Source: CG-Epi1 sp964634895 (GTDB lineage: Archaea; Thermoplasmatota; Poseidoniia; MGIII; CG-Epi1). From it: a DNA stretch of 29,697 nucleotides. Position numbers and translations under genes: made by a program. A model generated the notes under the pieces. It was not told the origin of the DNA and did no database searches. It saw nothing but the letters and a program-made list of their open reading frames with translations. Location of the stretch: contig CAZWJS010000017.1 of assembly GCA_964634895.1 (NCBI GenBank), forward strand, positions 1 to 29,697, written 5' to 3'. How positions within the stretch are numbered: position 1 is the first letter of the stretch; each line of letters begins with the position of its first letter. Below are positions 8,783 through 16,242 of the stretch, piece by piece.

Positions 8783-9469
8783 ATGTTAGCACAGAAAATC
8801 AAAATAAGAGGTGAACCAACTGCGGACCCTCAAAAATGCAGATTTGTACTCGAGACTGAAGTTCTCTCACGAACACCTATCAACTTTAAAAAGAATTCTA
8901 AAACTGATAAAGCTCCACTTGCTAGAATGTTACTAAAATTACCTTATATTTCTGAAGTCAACATTAGTGGTTCTGTAGTTACATTAACGGGTAATAACGT
9001 TGAAAGTTGGCCTGCAATTGGAAAGGAAATTGGGGGAGTTATACGTGAGCAAATTAAAACTGGAAAGCCTGCAGTAGAAGAAGAAGTAATGGATATTGGA
9101 AACAAAGATATGTTCACCCAAGTTGACGAACTAATTCGTAATGACGTAAATCCAAGCATTGCCTCTCATGGAGGCGTTATAACGCTACACAGCGTAAATG
9201 ATGGTAAAGCATACGTGACAATGGGCGGTGGGTGTCAAGGATGTACTGCTTCCAGTATTACATTGAAACAGGGAGTAGAATCTTACATCGTCGCAAAAGT
9301 TGATGGCGTAAATGAAATTGTTGATATGACAGATCATTCCGAAGGTGAAAATCCATATTATACACAACCAATTCCACAGCAACCTATGCAAAACAGTGGG
9401 TGCGGCTGTAGTAGCGGAAGTAGCCCGGATTCACATAGTCAAGGTAGTGGCTGTGGCTGCAGCCATTAA
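8783..9469 (+). CDS. nfu: NFU1-like iron-sulfur scaffold with Cys-rich tail
   Basis: In this 228-residue protein, residues 5-95 match the Nfu N-terminal domain (a TADPQKCRFVL opening like the TPNP...F of NFU1, APLARMLLKLPYISEVNIS, then W76 with the IG...GVIREQI helix). Residues 110-185 are the NifU C-terminal domain with HGGVITL and the cluster-binding GGGCQGC (C151, C154). Nfu proteins assemble a [4Fe-4S] cluster between two CxxC motifs in a dimer and hand it to target enzymes. The two-domain form is that of mitochondrial and alphaproteobacterial NFU1. Unusual is the C-terminal low-complexity tail with two GCGCS motifs (C207, C209, C224, C226) in a Gly/Ser/Gln/Pro-rich stretch; it could bind metal. 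Its neighbour is the Mrp carrier. Confidence 0.88.
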   Translation: MLAQKIKIRGEPTADPQKCRFVLETEVLSRTPINFKKNSKTDKAPLARMLLKLPYISEVNISGSVVTLTGNNVESWPAIGKEIGGVIREQIKTGKPAVEEEVMDIGNKDMFTQVDELIRNDVNPSIASHGGVITLHSVNDGKAYVTMGGGCQGCTASSITLKQGVESYIVAKVDGVNEIVDMTDHSEGENPYYTQPIPQQPMQNSGCGCSSGSSPDSHSQGSGCGCSH

Positions 9470-9527
9470 AATCTGGCATCAGTTTTAATACTTGCATTAT
9501 ATTACCATAATATCTTTACAAGATAAA

Positions 9528-11360
9528 ATGGAAGAAGAACCTGAAATTAGTGATGATTCCAAAGAGGAAGAAGAAGTAAAAGAAGAAGTCATTATAGATA
9601 ACTTAGAAGATGATGAAACATCTGCGCCTATGGATTATAATAAAAAGCTAGAAACTGAAGAAGAGATTATTGAAGACTCTGCTACTGTCAAAGCTTTGAA
9701 CTCTGCCATAAATTATTTAGATGGCAAAAGCCGACTTGTAGTCACTTGGAGTCTTGGAATCTTTCTTTTTAGCATTTTAAATTTTATCATGTGGAATTTT
9801 ACTACTAGTACAACTCTAACATATGTAGGAACAATACTCGCTTTAGGATTGCTTGGAGGATGCTTACTGGGATTTCTAATCTCATACAATGTTCATAGTA
9901 CTAAATTCAAAGTGAATGAAGACATGAAATTGTCTGGATTAATCTTGGCTCTTGGAAGTGTCATCATCACTATAATTTTTATAATATATGAACTGAGCCA
10001 AAATCCTTGCCTGACTGAATTTGCTGAAAAGAACTGTGATGGAAATGTTTCGCTCCGAGCTGTAACAACAATTGCAGTGTACTCTGGAAGTATTGGGATT
10101 GTAATGCTAATATACGGACTAGGGTTACTCAATAGAAGTTTAGTACCTTATGCACTTTCAATCGCATTTGGCGGTTCATTGATTTTAACTATTGTGCTTC
10201 TTATGTCTGTTTATGATTGGATTCAAGAATCCGTCTGGCTCCTTCTAATACCTTTATTATTTCTTGGATTAGGTATTGCTGGTTTACACCATAGAAGATA
10301 TCAACTAGCTGGTTTTGTAATTGGATGTTACATTTCAGGCTTAGCTGGTATCGGTTGGTTAATTGAACCAAATCTAGCATCAGGAGGTTTCCTTGGTGGT
10401 GGATTACCCATGACTGGTTCTGGATTACTATTTATCTTAAGGAGAACAGACAGAGAAGCCAGAGAAAAAATACTGAAAGAAGCCGAAGAATTATTAGAAT
10501 CAGGATATCCAAGTAGATCATTAGATGCATCGAATCGACTTATTCGAAGAGCTCAGCAAGACGGAGTACTTATGCAGGATTCAAGAATGTGGTTGAGTAA
10601 AGCAAGGGCATTAACTGGCCACAGAGAATATTCTAGATCCATAACCTATTATTCAATGGCTCTTGAAATTGATCCTAAAAATGAGAAATTATGGTATGAA
10701 AAAGGAGAATTACACAGGAAATTAAAACAATGGATAGAAGCAGAAGACTGTTACCAAAATTCAACTGAGATAAGATATACTTATGGTGATTCTTGGTTAA
10801 GACTGGCACAAACTAAAGAAAGACTCGAGAAACTTGATGAAGCTGAAGAAGCATACCTCATTGCTCTTGAATTAGAGTCAAACCACGGTCTTGCGCATTT
10901 AGGCTTGGGACGTGTTCAATCTAAATTAGATAAGGTAAAAGAGGCATTGAAATCTGTAGAAAAATCAATTGCTATAATGGTTGATGATTATCGCCCCTAC
11001 ATGGTGAGAGGTGATATTTACTTAAGCTTAGGAGACTATGAACGAGCCGATGCAAAGGGCTATTCTAAGGCAGTTAACATCAGACCTGATTTAAAAAGTG
11101 GATGGAGAAAATTAACAAAAGTATATCGTGCACAGGACAAGACTGAATTATTGATAATGGCACTCTCCAGAATATTAGAAATTGATTCTGAAGATGAAGG
11201 TGCACTGTGGGAAAGAGCTGAAGCCCATTATAATTCTAAGAAGCTAGGAGATTCGATGGGTGATGTCCACAAACTTTTAGCGATTAATCCTGGAAACCAA
11301 AAAGCTAGGAAATTTAAGGCTGATATATTAGAAAAACTAGATACGAGAGAGTGGGACTAA
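9528..11360 (+). CDS. Polytopic membrane protein with C-terminal TPR domain
   Basis: From ATG 9528 the protein has 610 residues. The frame is open to a TTG at 9492, but the ATG follows an AT-rich promoter region and starts a sensible acidic N-terminus. Residues 1-55 are strongly acidic (runs of Glu/Asp). Residues about 65-310 contain roughly eight membrane helices. The rest is soluble and built of TPR repeats, with typical signatures such as EYSRSITYYSMALEIDPKNE, LDEAEEAYLIALELESNHG and LGDSMGDVHKLLAINPGNQK. TPR domains bind partner proteins, so this looks like a membrane scaffold with a cytoplasmic docking domain. The stop overlaps the next gene's start (TAATG), so the two are translationally coupled. 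Partners are unknown. Confidence 0.8.
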   Translation: MEEEPEISDDSKEEEEVKEEVIIDNLEDDETSAPMDYNKKLETEEEIIEDSATVKALNSAINYLDGKSRLVVTWSLGIFLFSILNFIMWNFTTSTTLTYVGTILALGLLGGCLLGFLISYNVHSTKFKVNEDMKLSGLILALGSVIITIIFIIYELSQNPCLTEFAEKNCDGNVSLRAVTTIAVYSGSIGIVMLIYGLGLLNRSLVPYALSIAFGGSLILTIVLLMSVYDWIQESVWLLLIPLLFLGLGIAGLHHRRYQLAGFVIGCYISGLAGIGWLIEPNLASGGFLGGGLPMTGSGLLFILRRTDREAREKILKEAEELLESGYPSRSLDASNRLIRRAQQDGVLMQDSRMWLSKARALTGHREYSRSITYYSMALEIDPKNEKLWYEKGELHRKLKQWIEAEDCYQNSTEIRYTYGDSWLRLAQTKERLEKLDEAEEAYLIALELESNHGLAHLGLGRVQSKLDKVKEALKSVEKSIAIMVDDYRPYMVRGDIYLSLGDYERADAKGYSKAVNIRPDLKSGWRKLTKVYRAQDKTELLIMALSRILEIDSEDEGALWERAEAHYNSKKLGDSMGDVHKLLAINPGNQKARKFKADILEKLDTREWD

Positions 11361-12256
11361 TGTTTAAATTGAAAATAAGAAAGATTAATGAAACTTATAG
11401 TGAAAATAAAGAACAATTAGTTACTGATTTTCTGCAAGCAATTGGCTTTTTAGGAACTGATGGGGCAAAATCTAAAAAGACAATGAGAGCAAAGACAGGA
11501 ATATTGCTTTTCACAAAATGTTTAATCCCACATCCCAAAAAATCTTGGACAACATCTGAAATAGCAAAAGAATTAGAAGTCCCTCTACAGGCAGTTTACA
11601 GACATTTACAATGGTTAAGAGAAGCAGGATTTTTGACAGAAGATTTCCCAGGGAAAGCCGAAGATCCAAAAACAATTAGGCTCTGGCATTATGATCTTGA
11701 GAAGGCATGGTGTGGTGTTGAAAATAGAGCTAGAATATGTCTTGAAGCATACAAAGAAATTATAGAAAACTTAAATAAAAAATTAAAAGAATCAAAAAAT
11801 GAAATACCTGAGGGAATTATTCAATTAGACAAAGATGAAAACTTTGAAATTGATTTAAGGGAAGTGAAAATTGGAAATGAAAGGACCTATGAGGAAGAGT
11901 TAGGAATTCTAGGAAGAGGTATTGGATTGCTATCTAATCATCATTACCCGTATGAGGAATCTATGCCCTACAAAATAATTGATGAATGTTTTTTCCAAAG
12001 ACCTGATAGAGCTTGGACTGCTGAAGAAATTGCTGCCTGGGTAGAAACCACAAGACCTACTGCATACAGACACCTAAATCGTCTAATTTCTTTAGGATTG
12101 ATTGAAAGATGCAGAGCTGCTGATGGTGGCCCCCCAACAAGCGCATTTCACTTAAGATATGGATCATTGAAAAGAGCCTGGGAAAAAATTGAGACTGAAA
12201 TTGAATTGATACTGGACAAATATAAGAAAACAATCAGTAAAATTAAAGAGAAATAA
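11360..12256 (+). CDS. Twin winged-helix (HTH) regulator
   Basis: The 298-residue soluble protein has two similar winged-helix units. The first is about 62-95 (SWTTSEIAKELEVPLQAVYRH, then LQWLREAGFLTED); the second is about 217-250 (RAWTAEEIAAWVETTRPTAYRH, then LNRLISLGLIERC). The shared pattern W-T-x-E-I-A...YRHL-x-x-L...G-L shows an internal duplication. A charged helical linker separates the halves, and a basic helix ends the protein. A monomer with two HTH units could bind a two-site operator. The start is ATG 11360, which shares a base with the upstream stop (TAATG); a GTG at 11351 is less likely. The stop in turn overlaps the start of the CoaBC gene. Its targets are unknown; self-regulation of this operon is a guess. 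Confidence 0.78.
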   Translation: MFKLKIRKINETYSENKEQLVTDFLQAIGFLGTDGAKSKKTMRAKTGILLFTKCLIPHPKKSWTTSEIAKELEVPLQAVYRHLQWLREAGFLTEDFPGKAEDPKTIRLWHYDLEKAWCGVENRARICLEAYKEIIENLNKKLKESKNEIPEGIIQLDKDENFEIDLREVKIGNERTYEEELGILGRGIGLLSNHHYPYEESMPYKIIDECFFQRPDRAWTAEEIAAWVETTRPTAYRHLNRLISLGLIERCRAADGGPPTSAFHLRYGSLKRAWEKIETEIELILDKYKKTISKIKEK

Positions 12257-13437
12257 TGAACCCTAATCATCCTGCAAACAACATAGAGCCCAAAGGTGAC
12301 TACCTAAAAGATAAGAATATCTGGCTAGGAATTACCGGTTCAGTTTCGTGTGTAGAAAGTATAGGATTAATCAGAGAATTACTGCGGTATGGCGCAAAAG
12401 TAACTGTTGTAGCTAATCGTTCTGCTCTTGAACTAGTAGGTGAAAAATCTCTAGAATTTGCATGTGGTAAACCAATAATTAAAGAAATTACGGGACAAGT
12501 TGAACACGTGATTGCTGGGCATGAAGCCGATTTGTTGATGATTGTACCTTGCTGTGCTACAAGTCTTGGAAAAATGGTTCAAGGAATTGGAGATAATCCT
12601 CCAATGCTTGTTGCTCTGACATGTATTGGTGCTGGAACGCCGATGATTGTAGCACCAGCAATGGATCAAAATATGTCCAAATCTAAGATTGTACAAAAGA
12701 ATCTAAAGGAAGTTCGAAAATTTGCTAACATCATTGATTCTGTAATTCTAGAAGGAAAAGCAAAATTGGCCTCTAAAGAAATAATTGTCGCTGAAGTGTG
12801 CAAAATGGCAGGTCCAAAAACACTTTCAAACCGAAAAATATTAGTTATTGGAGGAGGAAGTAGTGAGCCTATAGATGACGTCCGTGTAGTTACAAATAAA
12901 TCGTCTGGATTGATGGCTAGATCTTTAGCCGAGGCTGCATTTGCAATGGGTGCTGAAGTTAGTCTATGGCTTGGAAATGCTACACATTATCCTGGTGAAT
13001 GGATTCAAACCTCAAGATTTGATACTCTAGAAAACTTGAAAAGTATGATCAAGAAAATCAAGAAATATGATGCTGTGATTATACCTGCAGCACTATCTGA
13101 TTTTATTCCAACCCACACTAAAGGCAAATTAGACTCCTCAAAACCGATATCACTCAATATGAAGAAAGCGCCTAAGATAATTAGCATTATCAGAAAGAAG
13201 CACAAAGGATTGCTATATGCATTCAAATTGAGTGCAGGAATTAAAGATAAGAGGTTGATTGAAAAAGCTGAGAGTTTGCTAAAAGATGCTGATTGCGTAA
13301 TTGCTAATCATTCTGATGCAATGGGGGCAAAGAAAAGTAAAATTGCAATTGTGGAAAAAAATAATGTGGAATGGATTGAAGAATCCAAAAATATTTTATC
13401 AAGAAAAATATTAGAAAAAATTGCTACCGAAATTTAA
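12256..13437 (+). CDS. coaBC: CoaBC: phosphopantothenoylcysteine decarboxylase / phosphopantothenate-cysteine ligase
   Basis: The 393-residue bifunctional enzyme makes 4'-phosphopantetheine for coenzyme A. It joins cysteine to phosphopantothenate (CoaB) and decarboxylates the product (CoaC). The flavoprotein CoaC half (about 18-185) starts with ITGSVSCVESIGLIREL, has the likely catalytic His (H84, in VEHVIAG), and carries PAMDQNM (134-140), where the bacterial motif is PxMNxxM. The CoaB half (about 190-393) has GGGSSEPIDDVRVVTNKSSG and IIPAALSDF (aligned to the AA-x-SDF motif) and a KAPKII segment. The unusual bases of the CoaC active site (PCCATS instead of PATANT, Asp for Asn) deserve attention. 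It is the last gene of the overlapping three-gene operon, and its stop shares TTAA with the convergent gene. Confidence 0.92.
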   Translation: MNPNHPANNIEPKGDYLKDKNIWLGITGSVSCVESIGLIRELLRYGAKVTVVANRSALELVGEKSLEFACGKPIIKEITGQVEHVIAGHEADLLMIVPCCATSLGKMVQGIGDNPPMLVALTCIGAGTPMIVAPAMDQNMSKSKIVQKNLKEVRKFANIIDSVILEGKAKLASKEIIVAEVCKMAGPKTLSNRKILVIGGGSSEPIDDVRVVTNKSSGLMARSLAEAAFAMGAEVSLWLGNATHYPGEWIQTSRFDTLENLKSMIKKIKKYDAVIIPAALSDFIPTHTKGKLDSSKPISLNMKKAPKIISIIRKKHKGLLYAFKLSAGIKDKRLIEKAESLLKDADCVIANHSDAMGAKKSKIAIVEKNNVEWIEESKNILSRKILEKIATEI

Positions 13438-13712
13438 GCTTTGTGAGCTTGGAGCTTTCTTATATTGACTGTCAACAGAGCATTCCGAATTTCATCTTCA
13501 GGTACTCTGGAGATAATACCCATCGTCTGTAAAGCCTCAATAACATTCCCGCCATGATAAGTAGCTTCTCTGGGTTTCAAACCAAATTCACGAATAAGAT
13601 GACGCTCTATAACGCGCTTAGCTGTAGTCGAATGGCCGGGATAATATGTTAGTTTTAACATATCAATTACTGATTCGATTCTAGTCTGTAATATTTTTTC
13701 TTTCTCGTCCAA
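13434..13712 (-). CDS. Small protein of unknown function downstream of the antisense of tRNA-Ser
   Basis: The minus-strand frame is open from 13895, but its first 30 codons are the antisense of tRNA-Ser (13808-13894), so that part is not real protein. No ATG, GTG or TTG occurs in frame after the tRNA until TTG at 13712, which has GAGGAAA just upstream; this start gives 92 residues. The codons between 13787 and 13712 also look protein-like (KRSIRLLRDLSAEYTAIEEI), so a rare start such as ATT cannot be excluded. The protein is helical, charged and soluble, with a conserved-looking middle (RVIERHLIREFGLKPREATYHGG). I do not recognise it. Its stop codon shares the palindrome TTAA with the coaBC stop, giving a 4-nt convergent overlap. 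Confidence 0.5.
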   Translation of the reverse strand: MDEKEKILQTRIESVIDMLKLTYYPGHSTTAKRVIERHLIREFGLKPREATYHGGNVIEALQTMGIISRVPEDEIRNALLTVNIRKLQAHKA

Positions 13713-13774
13713 AATTTCCTCTATAGCTGTATATTCAGCTGAAAGGTCTCGTAATAAGCGTATGCTTCGCTTAA

Positions 13775-13782
13775 TTCTAAAA
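13775..13782 (+). promoter_or_regulatory. TATA-like box of tRNA-Ser
   Basis: TTCTAAAA is centred about 29 nt upstream of the tRNA 5' end, the expected place for an archaeal tRNA promoter. It lies inside the opposite-strand open frame and supports a start for that small gene further downstream. Confidence 0.45.
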
Positions 13783-13807
13783 CCCCCTATCGGTGTGAAG
13801 TAACTTA

Positions 13808-13894
13808 GCCGAGGTCGCTTAGCCCGGTATAGCGCGGGCCTGGAAAGCCCGTGGGAGCAATCCCTCGCGAGTTCAAATCTCGCCCTCGGCGCCA
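13808..13894 (+). tRNA. tRNA-Ser (anticodon GGA), CCA encoded
   Basis: The acceptor stem pairs GCCGAGG (13808-13814) with CCTCGGC (13884-13890). The discriminator is G, followed by encoded CCA (13892-13894). The anticodon stem is CGGGC/GCCCG around loop CTGGAAA, giving GGA, which reads UCC/UCU. The T arm is GCGAG-TTCAAAT-CTCGC. The long variable arm (GGGAG...) confirms class II tRNA-Ser. There is no intron. Confidence 0.95.
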
Positions 13895-13906
13895 AAATCC
13901 TTTCGA

Positions 13907-14833
13907 CTATATATCAACTTCTGAAGACTCATCAACCGAACCATATAATGTAACTCCAATAATTGAACCTAGAATTAATACCATCCCAATAGCTTGCTGA
14001 ATAGAAGGAGATTCAGATAGTAAAACTACACCCCAGATTATAGTCAAGACAGGCTGAAGAAGTATTGCAAAAGAGGTATGAGCTGCGGGCAATCTAGGAA
14101 GTGAATAAGAAATTATAAGCCAACCTATCACTTGACTAATAATAGCTAAGAGAAGTAGCCATCCATGCATCGGCCACGTAGGTTGAAAATCAAGAGGTTC
14201 AATATGTATTGACTGTAAAGGCAAGAAGCTAATCACGAAAATACCAAAACAACATCCGGCTGTAGAATCGAATTGTAAATTAGTTGCAGGAGCAAGATCC
14301 TTATTTGCAAACCTATAAATCATTAAAAATCCTGAGTAGAAAAATGATGCAAAAACACCAGCAACAACTCCTCGGAGAGGATAAGAACCATAAGGATTGT
14401 CATCCCATATACCAGACACTAAGAAAAAACCAATAATAACCAATGGCAATGAAATTAAAATATAGCTATTTGGTTTCTCACCTAATATCCACCAACTCAT
14501 TAAAGTTACAATTATTACTTGAGAATTGGCGATTAAGGTACCAATACCTGCACCTATCCACATTACTGCACTATGGTATAATATAAAATCAAAAGAGAAA
14601 ACAATTCCTGCTATAATCGCAATTAATCGAGTATTCAATGTCCGTGAATCTGAAGTGTTGCGAAACCAGATAATCAAACCGAGAAAAGGTAATGCATAGA
14701 ACATTCTAAAAAAGGCCCCAGTCAAAGGATTGGCACCTGATAAAATATATAAAATTGAAGCAAAAGAAATCAGGACGGCTCCAGTAAGAGCAAAGAACAT
14801 GAACTTCTTCAAATTAGCGGAATTTTCATTCAT
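13907..14833 (-). CDS. EamA-type (DMT superfamily) transporter
   Basis: The 308-residue protein has ten hydrophobic segments in two homologous EamA halves, as in drug/metabolite transporters. The first half holds the ALTGAVLISFASILYILSGAN opening and a helix ending in W-W-x-LGEKPN. The second half ends with AAHTSFAILLQPVLTIIWGVVLLSESPS, where L-x-E is the family's end-of-helix signature. Length is normal for the family (about 300). A short hydrophilic tail (YGSVDESSEVDI) lies outside the last helix. DMT proteins of this type export or import amino acids, nucleosides or other metabolites; the substrate is not visible. The gene starts 37 nt after the zinc-ribbon gene on the same strand, so the two may share a transcript. 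It faces tRNA-Ser across 12 nt. Confidence 0.85.
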   Translation of the reverse strand: MNENSANLKKFMFFALTGAVLISFASILYILSGANPLTGAFFRMFYALPFLGLIIWFRNTSDSRTLNTRLIAIIAGIVFSFDFILYHSAVMWIGAGIGTLIANSQVIIVTLMSWWILGEKPNSYILISLPLVIIGFFLVSGIWDDNPYGSYPLRGVVAGVFASFFYSGFLMIYRFANKDLAPATNLQFDSTAGCCFGIFVISFLPLQSIHIEPLDFQPTWPMHGWLLLLAIISQVIGWLIISYSLPRLPAAHTSFAILLQPVLTIIWGVVLLSESPSIQQAIGMVLILGSIIGVTLYGSVDESSEVDI

Positions 14834-14870
14834 TCAGATATTATACTCCTACAAAAAACGTAATCACCAC

Positions 14871-15059
14871 TTATTCTTTTGCAACGGAGGAAATATCTGC
14901 GACATCTTCCAGAGTTAGCTTAAATTGTTGTTGAATAGGCTCATAACAATCTAAACAATATTTGTTTCCTTTCTTCAATTCAGGAATATCTTCACTATCC
15001 TCTTGGATTTCTATTTGAAAGTTTTTCGCATTACAAATTATACATAATTCTTCTGACAT
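14871..15059 (-). CDS. Small zinc-ribbon-like protein
   Basis: The 62-residue acidic protein has two CxxC knuckles, CIIC (C6, C9) and CLDC (C35, C38), 25 residues apart. This is the spacing of a small zinc ribbon. The segment between is Glu/Asp-rich and the C-terminal third is helical. The ATG at 15059 lies about 25 nt downstream of TTTTATC, consistent with a leaderless mRNA. It sits between tRNA-Glu and the EamA transporter gene. The paired knuckles and a regular codon pattern suggest a real gene; the function is unknown and could involve nucleic-acid or protein binding. Confidence 0.65.
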   Translation of the reverse strand: MSEELCIICNAKNFQIEIQEDSEDIPELKKGNKYCLDCYEPIQQQFKLTLEDVADISSVAKE

Positions 15060-15092
15060 ATAAACAAATTAGATGAGGATTTGATAAAACTT

Positions 15093-15170
15093 TGGTGCTC
15101 CCGCCGGGATTTGAACCCGGGTATTCGGCTCGAAAGGCCGAGATGATGGGCCGGACTACACCACGGGAGC
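15093..15170 (-). tRNA. tRNA-Glu (anticodon TTC), CCA encoded
   Basis: On the minus strand the acceptor GCTCCCG (15170-15164) pairs with CGGGAGC (15103-15097), followed by discriminator A and encoded CCA. The anticodon stem TCGGC/GCCGA encloses loop CTTTCGA, giving TTC. The T arm has GGTTCAAATCC. There is no intron. Confidence 0.95.
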
Positions 15171-15216
15171 TTAGAAATCCCGTCTACAAAGCTGGAATTT
15201 AATATTATGTGAGGAC

Positions 15217-15441
15217 TTAAACTTCAAAGGAGCGAAGCTGAGTTTTCAATTCTTCTATTTGGCGCTGAAAATTAGTACGTTGAATCTCTAATTCGGCTTG
15301 ATACCTTGTTTGTGAAGCTTCCAAAGCTTCATAATTCTCAGTTTTTATTCTGCCTAATATATTTTTGTGATTTATTCTTTCTTCTTCAACCTGTAATTCT
15401 AATGCCTTAATTTTTTGCTTGAGACTCTCAACATCATCCAT
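15217..15441 (-). CDS. Small coiled-coil protein
   Basis: From the second ATG (15441) the protein has 74 residues; an alternative ATG two codons upstream (15447) is possible. The sequence is one continuous charged helix with heptad spacing of Leu/Ile (ESLKQKIKALELQVEEERI, later QRQIEELKTQLRSF), so it should form a coiled-coil dimer or bind another coiled coil. There is no signal peptide, membrane segment or metal motif. A TATA-like TTTAAA lies about 22-25 nt upstream. The gene diverges from the M50 protease operon and shares its 70-nt promoter region, which holds an inverted repeat. The function is unknown. Confidence 0.6.
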   Translation of the reverse strand: MDDVESLKQKIKALELQVEEERINHKNILGRIKTENYEALEASQTRYQAELEIQRTNFQRQIEELKTQLRSFEV

Positions 15442-15463
15442 TGCCATATGAGATATAATGCTG

Positions 15464-15469
15464 TTTAAA
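15464..15469 (-). promoter_or_regulatory. TATA-like box of the coiled-coil gene
   Basis: TTTAAA lies inside the palindrome GTTTAAAC, about 22 nt upstream of the ATG at 15441-15447. It would give a leaderless or nearly leaderless transcript. Confidence 0.4.
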
Positions 15470-15473
15470 CTGT

Positions 15474-15487
15474 TAGTTGCACAACTA
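15474..15487. promoter_or_regulatory. Inverted repeat in a divergent promoter, candidate operator
   Basis: TAGTTG and CAACTA form perfect 6-base arms with a 2-base spacer (CA). The site lies between the two divergent TATA boxes. It touches the plus-strand TATA-like TCTTAATC (15488-15495), so it occupies the BRE position of the M50 operon, and it is 4 nt from the minus-strand box. A regulator bound here could affect both genes. No regulator gene is adjacent, and a 6-base repeat can arise by chance. Confidence 0.35.
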
Positions 15488-15516
15488 TCTTAATCCACGG
15501 CGTATAGAATCAACCA

Positions 15517-16242
15517 ATGTGGAAAGACCCGTCACGAAGAAATCAAAATTTTGAAGTCCGGTACGTGATGTCAGAAGGATGGGGAGAACCAGTACAAGTT
15601 AACAGAAGACCTGGTTCTGAAATGTCTTTTTCAAAATATGAAAAAGAACAGCTTGCTGAATCAATAGGGATATTAACAATTGCATTCACTCTCGCATTGA
15701 GTGATGGATTATATTCCGTTCTAGACGATCCTGTAATTTTTCTAAAAGAATTACCAATGGCCTTTGGTGCAGTCATGACTGCATTTTTACTTCACGAGTT
15801 AGCCCACAAATGGATGGCTCAACGATATGGTTGCTGGGCAGAATATAGAGGTAATCGAAATGGGCTGTTTTTTGCGCTATTGATGTCTAGTTTTGGTTTT
15901 CTACTAGCTGCACCAGGTGCCGTAATGGTTTCAGGGAGAATAACAGATAGGCAAAATGGAATTATCGCTGCAGTTGGACCAATTAGCAATATTATTATTG
16001 CACTAATAGCTTTTCCAATTTATATTTTCACAATAGGTTTGGATTATCCTCTCTCATTAGTTGGAGAGCTCGCTCGCTTTATTGTAGTCATTAATCTTAT
16101 TCTTGGTGGATTTAACATGATTCCTGTCCAACCTCTTGATGGATCTAAAATAATTGCATGGAATAAGTATGCTTATTTTGGAATAATAATAGCCATCTTT
16201 TCTACAGCAATGTTATATTGGAATATAACGCCAAGTTCATGA
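15517..16242 (+). CDS. Site-2 protease family (M50) membrane metalloprotease
   Basis: The 241-residue membrane protein cleaves substrates within the membrane. The zinc motif HELAH (93-97) lies in a membrane helix after about 80 residues. The second motif, N-x-x-P-x-x-P-LDG (200-209, FNMIPVQPLDG), supplies the third zinc ligand D208. GPISN (154-158) is also typical of the family. There is no PDZ domain. The N-terminal 45 residues are soluble, basic and unlike the family. ATG 15517 lies 26 nt downstream of a TATA-like box, which supports this start over Met18. The stop overlaps the next start (ATGA). Site-2 proteases often release membrane-bound regulators, but the substrate here is not known. 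Confidence 0.88.
   Translation: MWKDPSRRNQNFEVRYVMSEGWGEPVQVNRRPGSEMSFSKYEKEQLAESIGILTIAFTLALSDGLYSVLDDPVIFLKELPMAFGAVMTAFLLHELAHKWMAQRYGCWAEYRGNRNGLFFALLMSSFGFLLAAPGAVMVSGRITDRQNGIIAAVGPISNIIIALIAFPIYIFTIGLDYPLSLVGELARFIVVINLILGGFNMIPVQPLDGSKIIAWNKYAYFGIIIAIFSTAMLYWNITPSS

Noticed and set aside
13713..13895. N-terminal 61 codons of the frame overlapping tRNA-Ser
   Set aside because: This part is the antisense of the tRNA gene and its promoter, so it was not annotated as protein.
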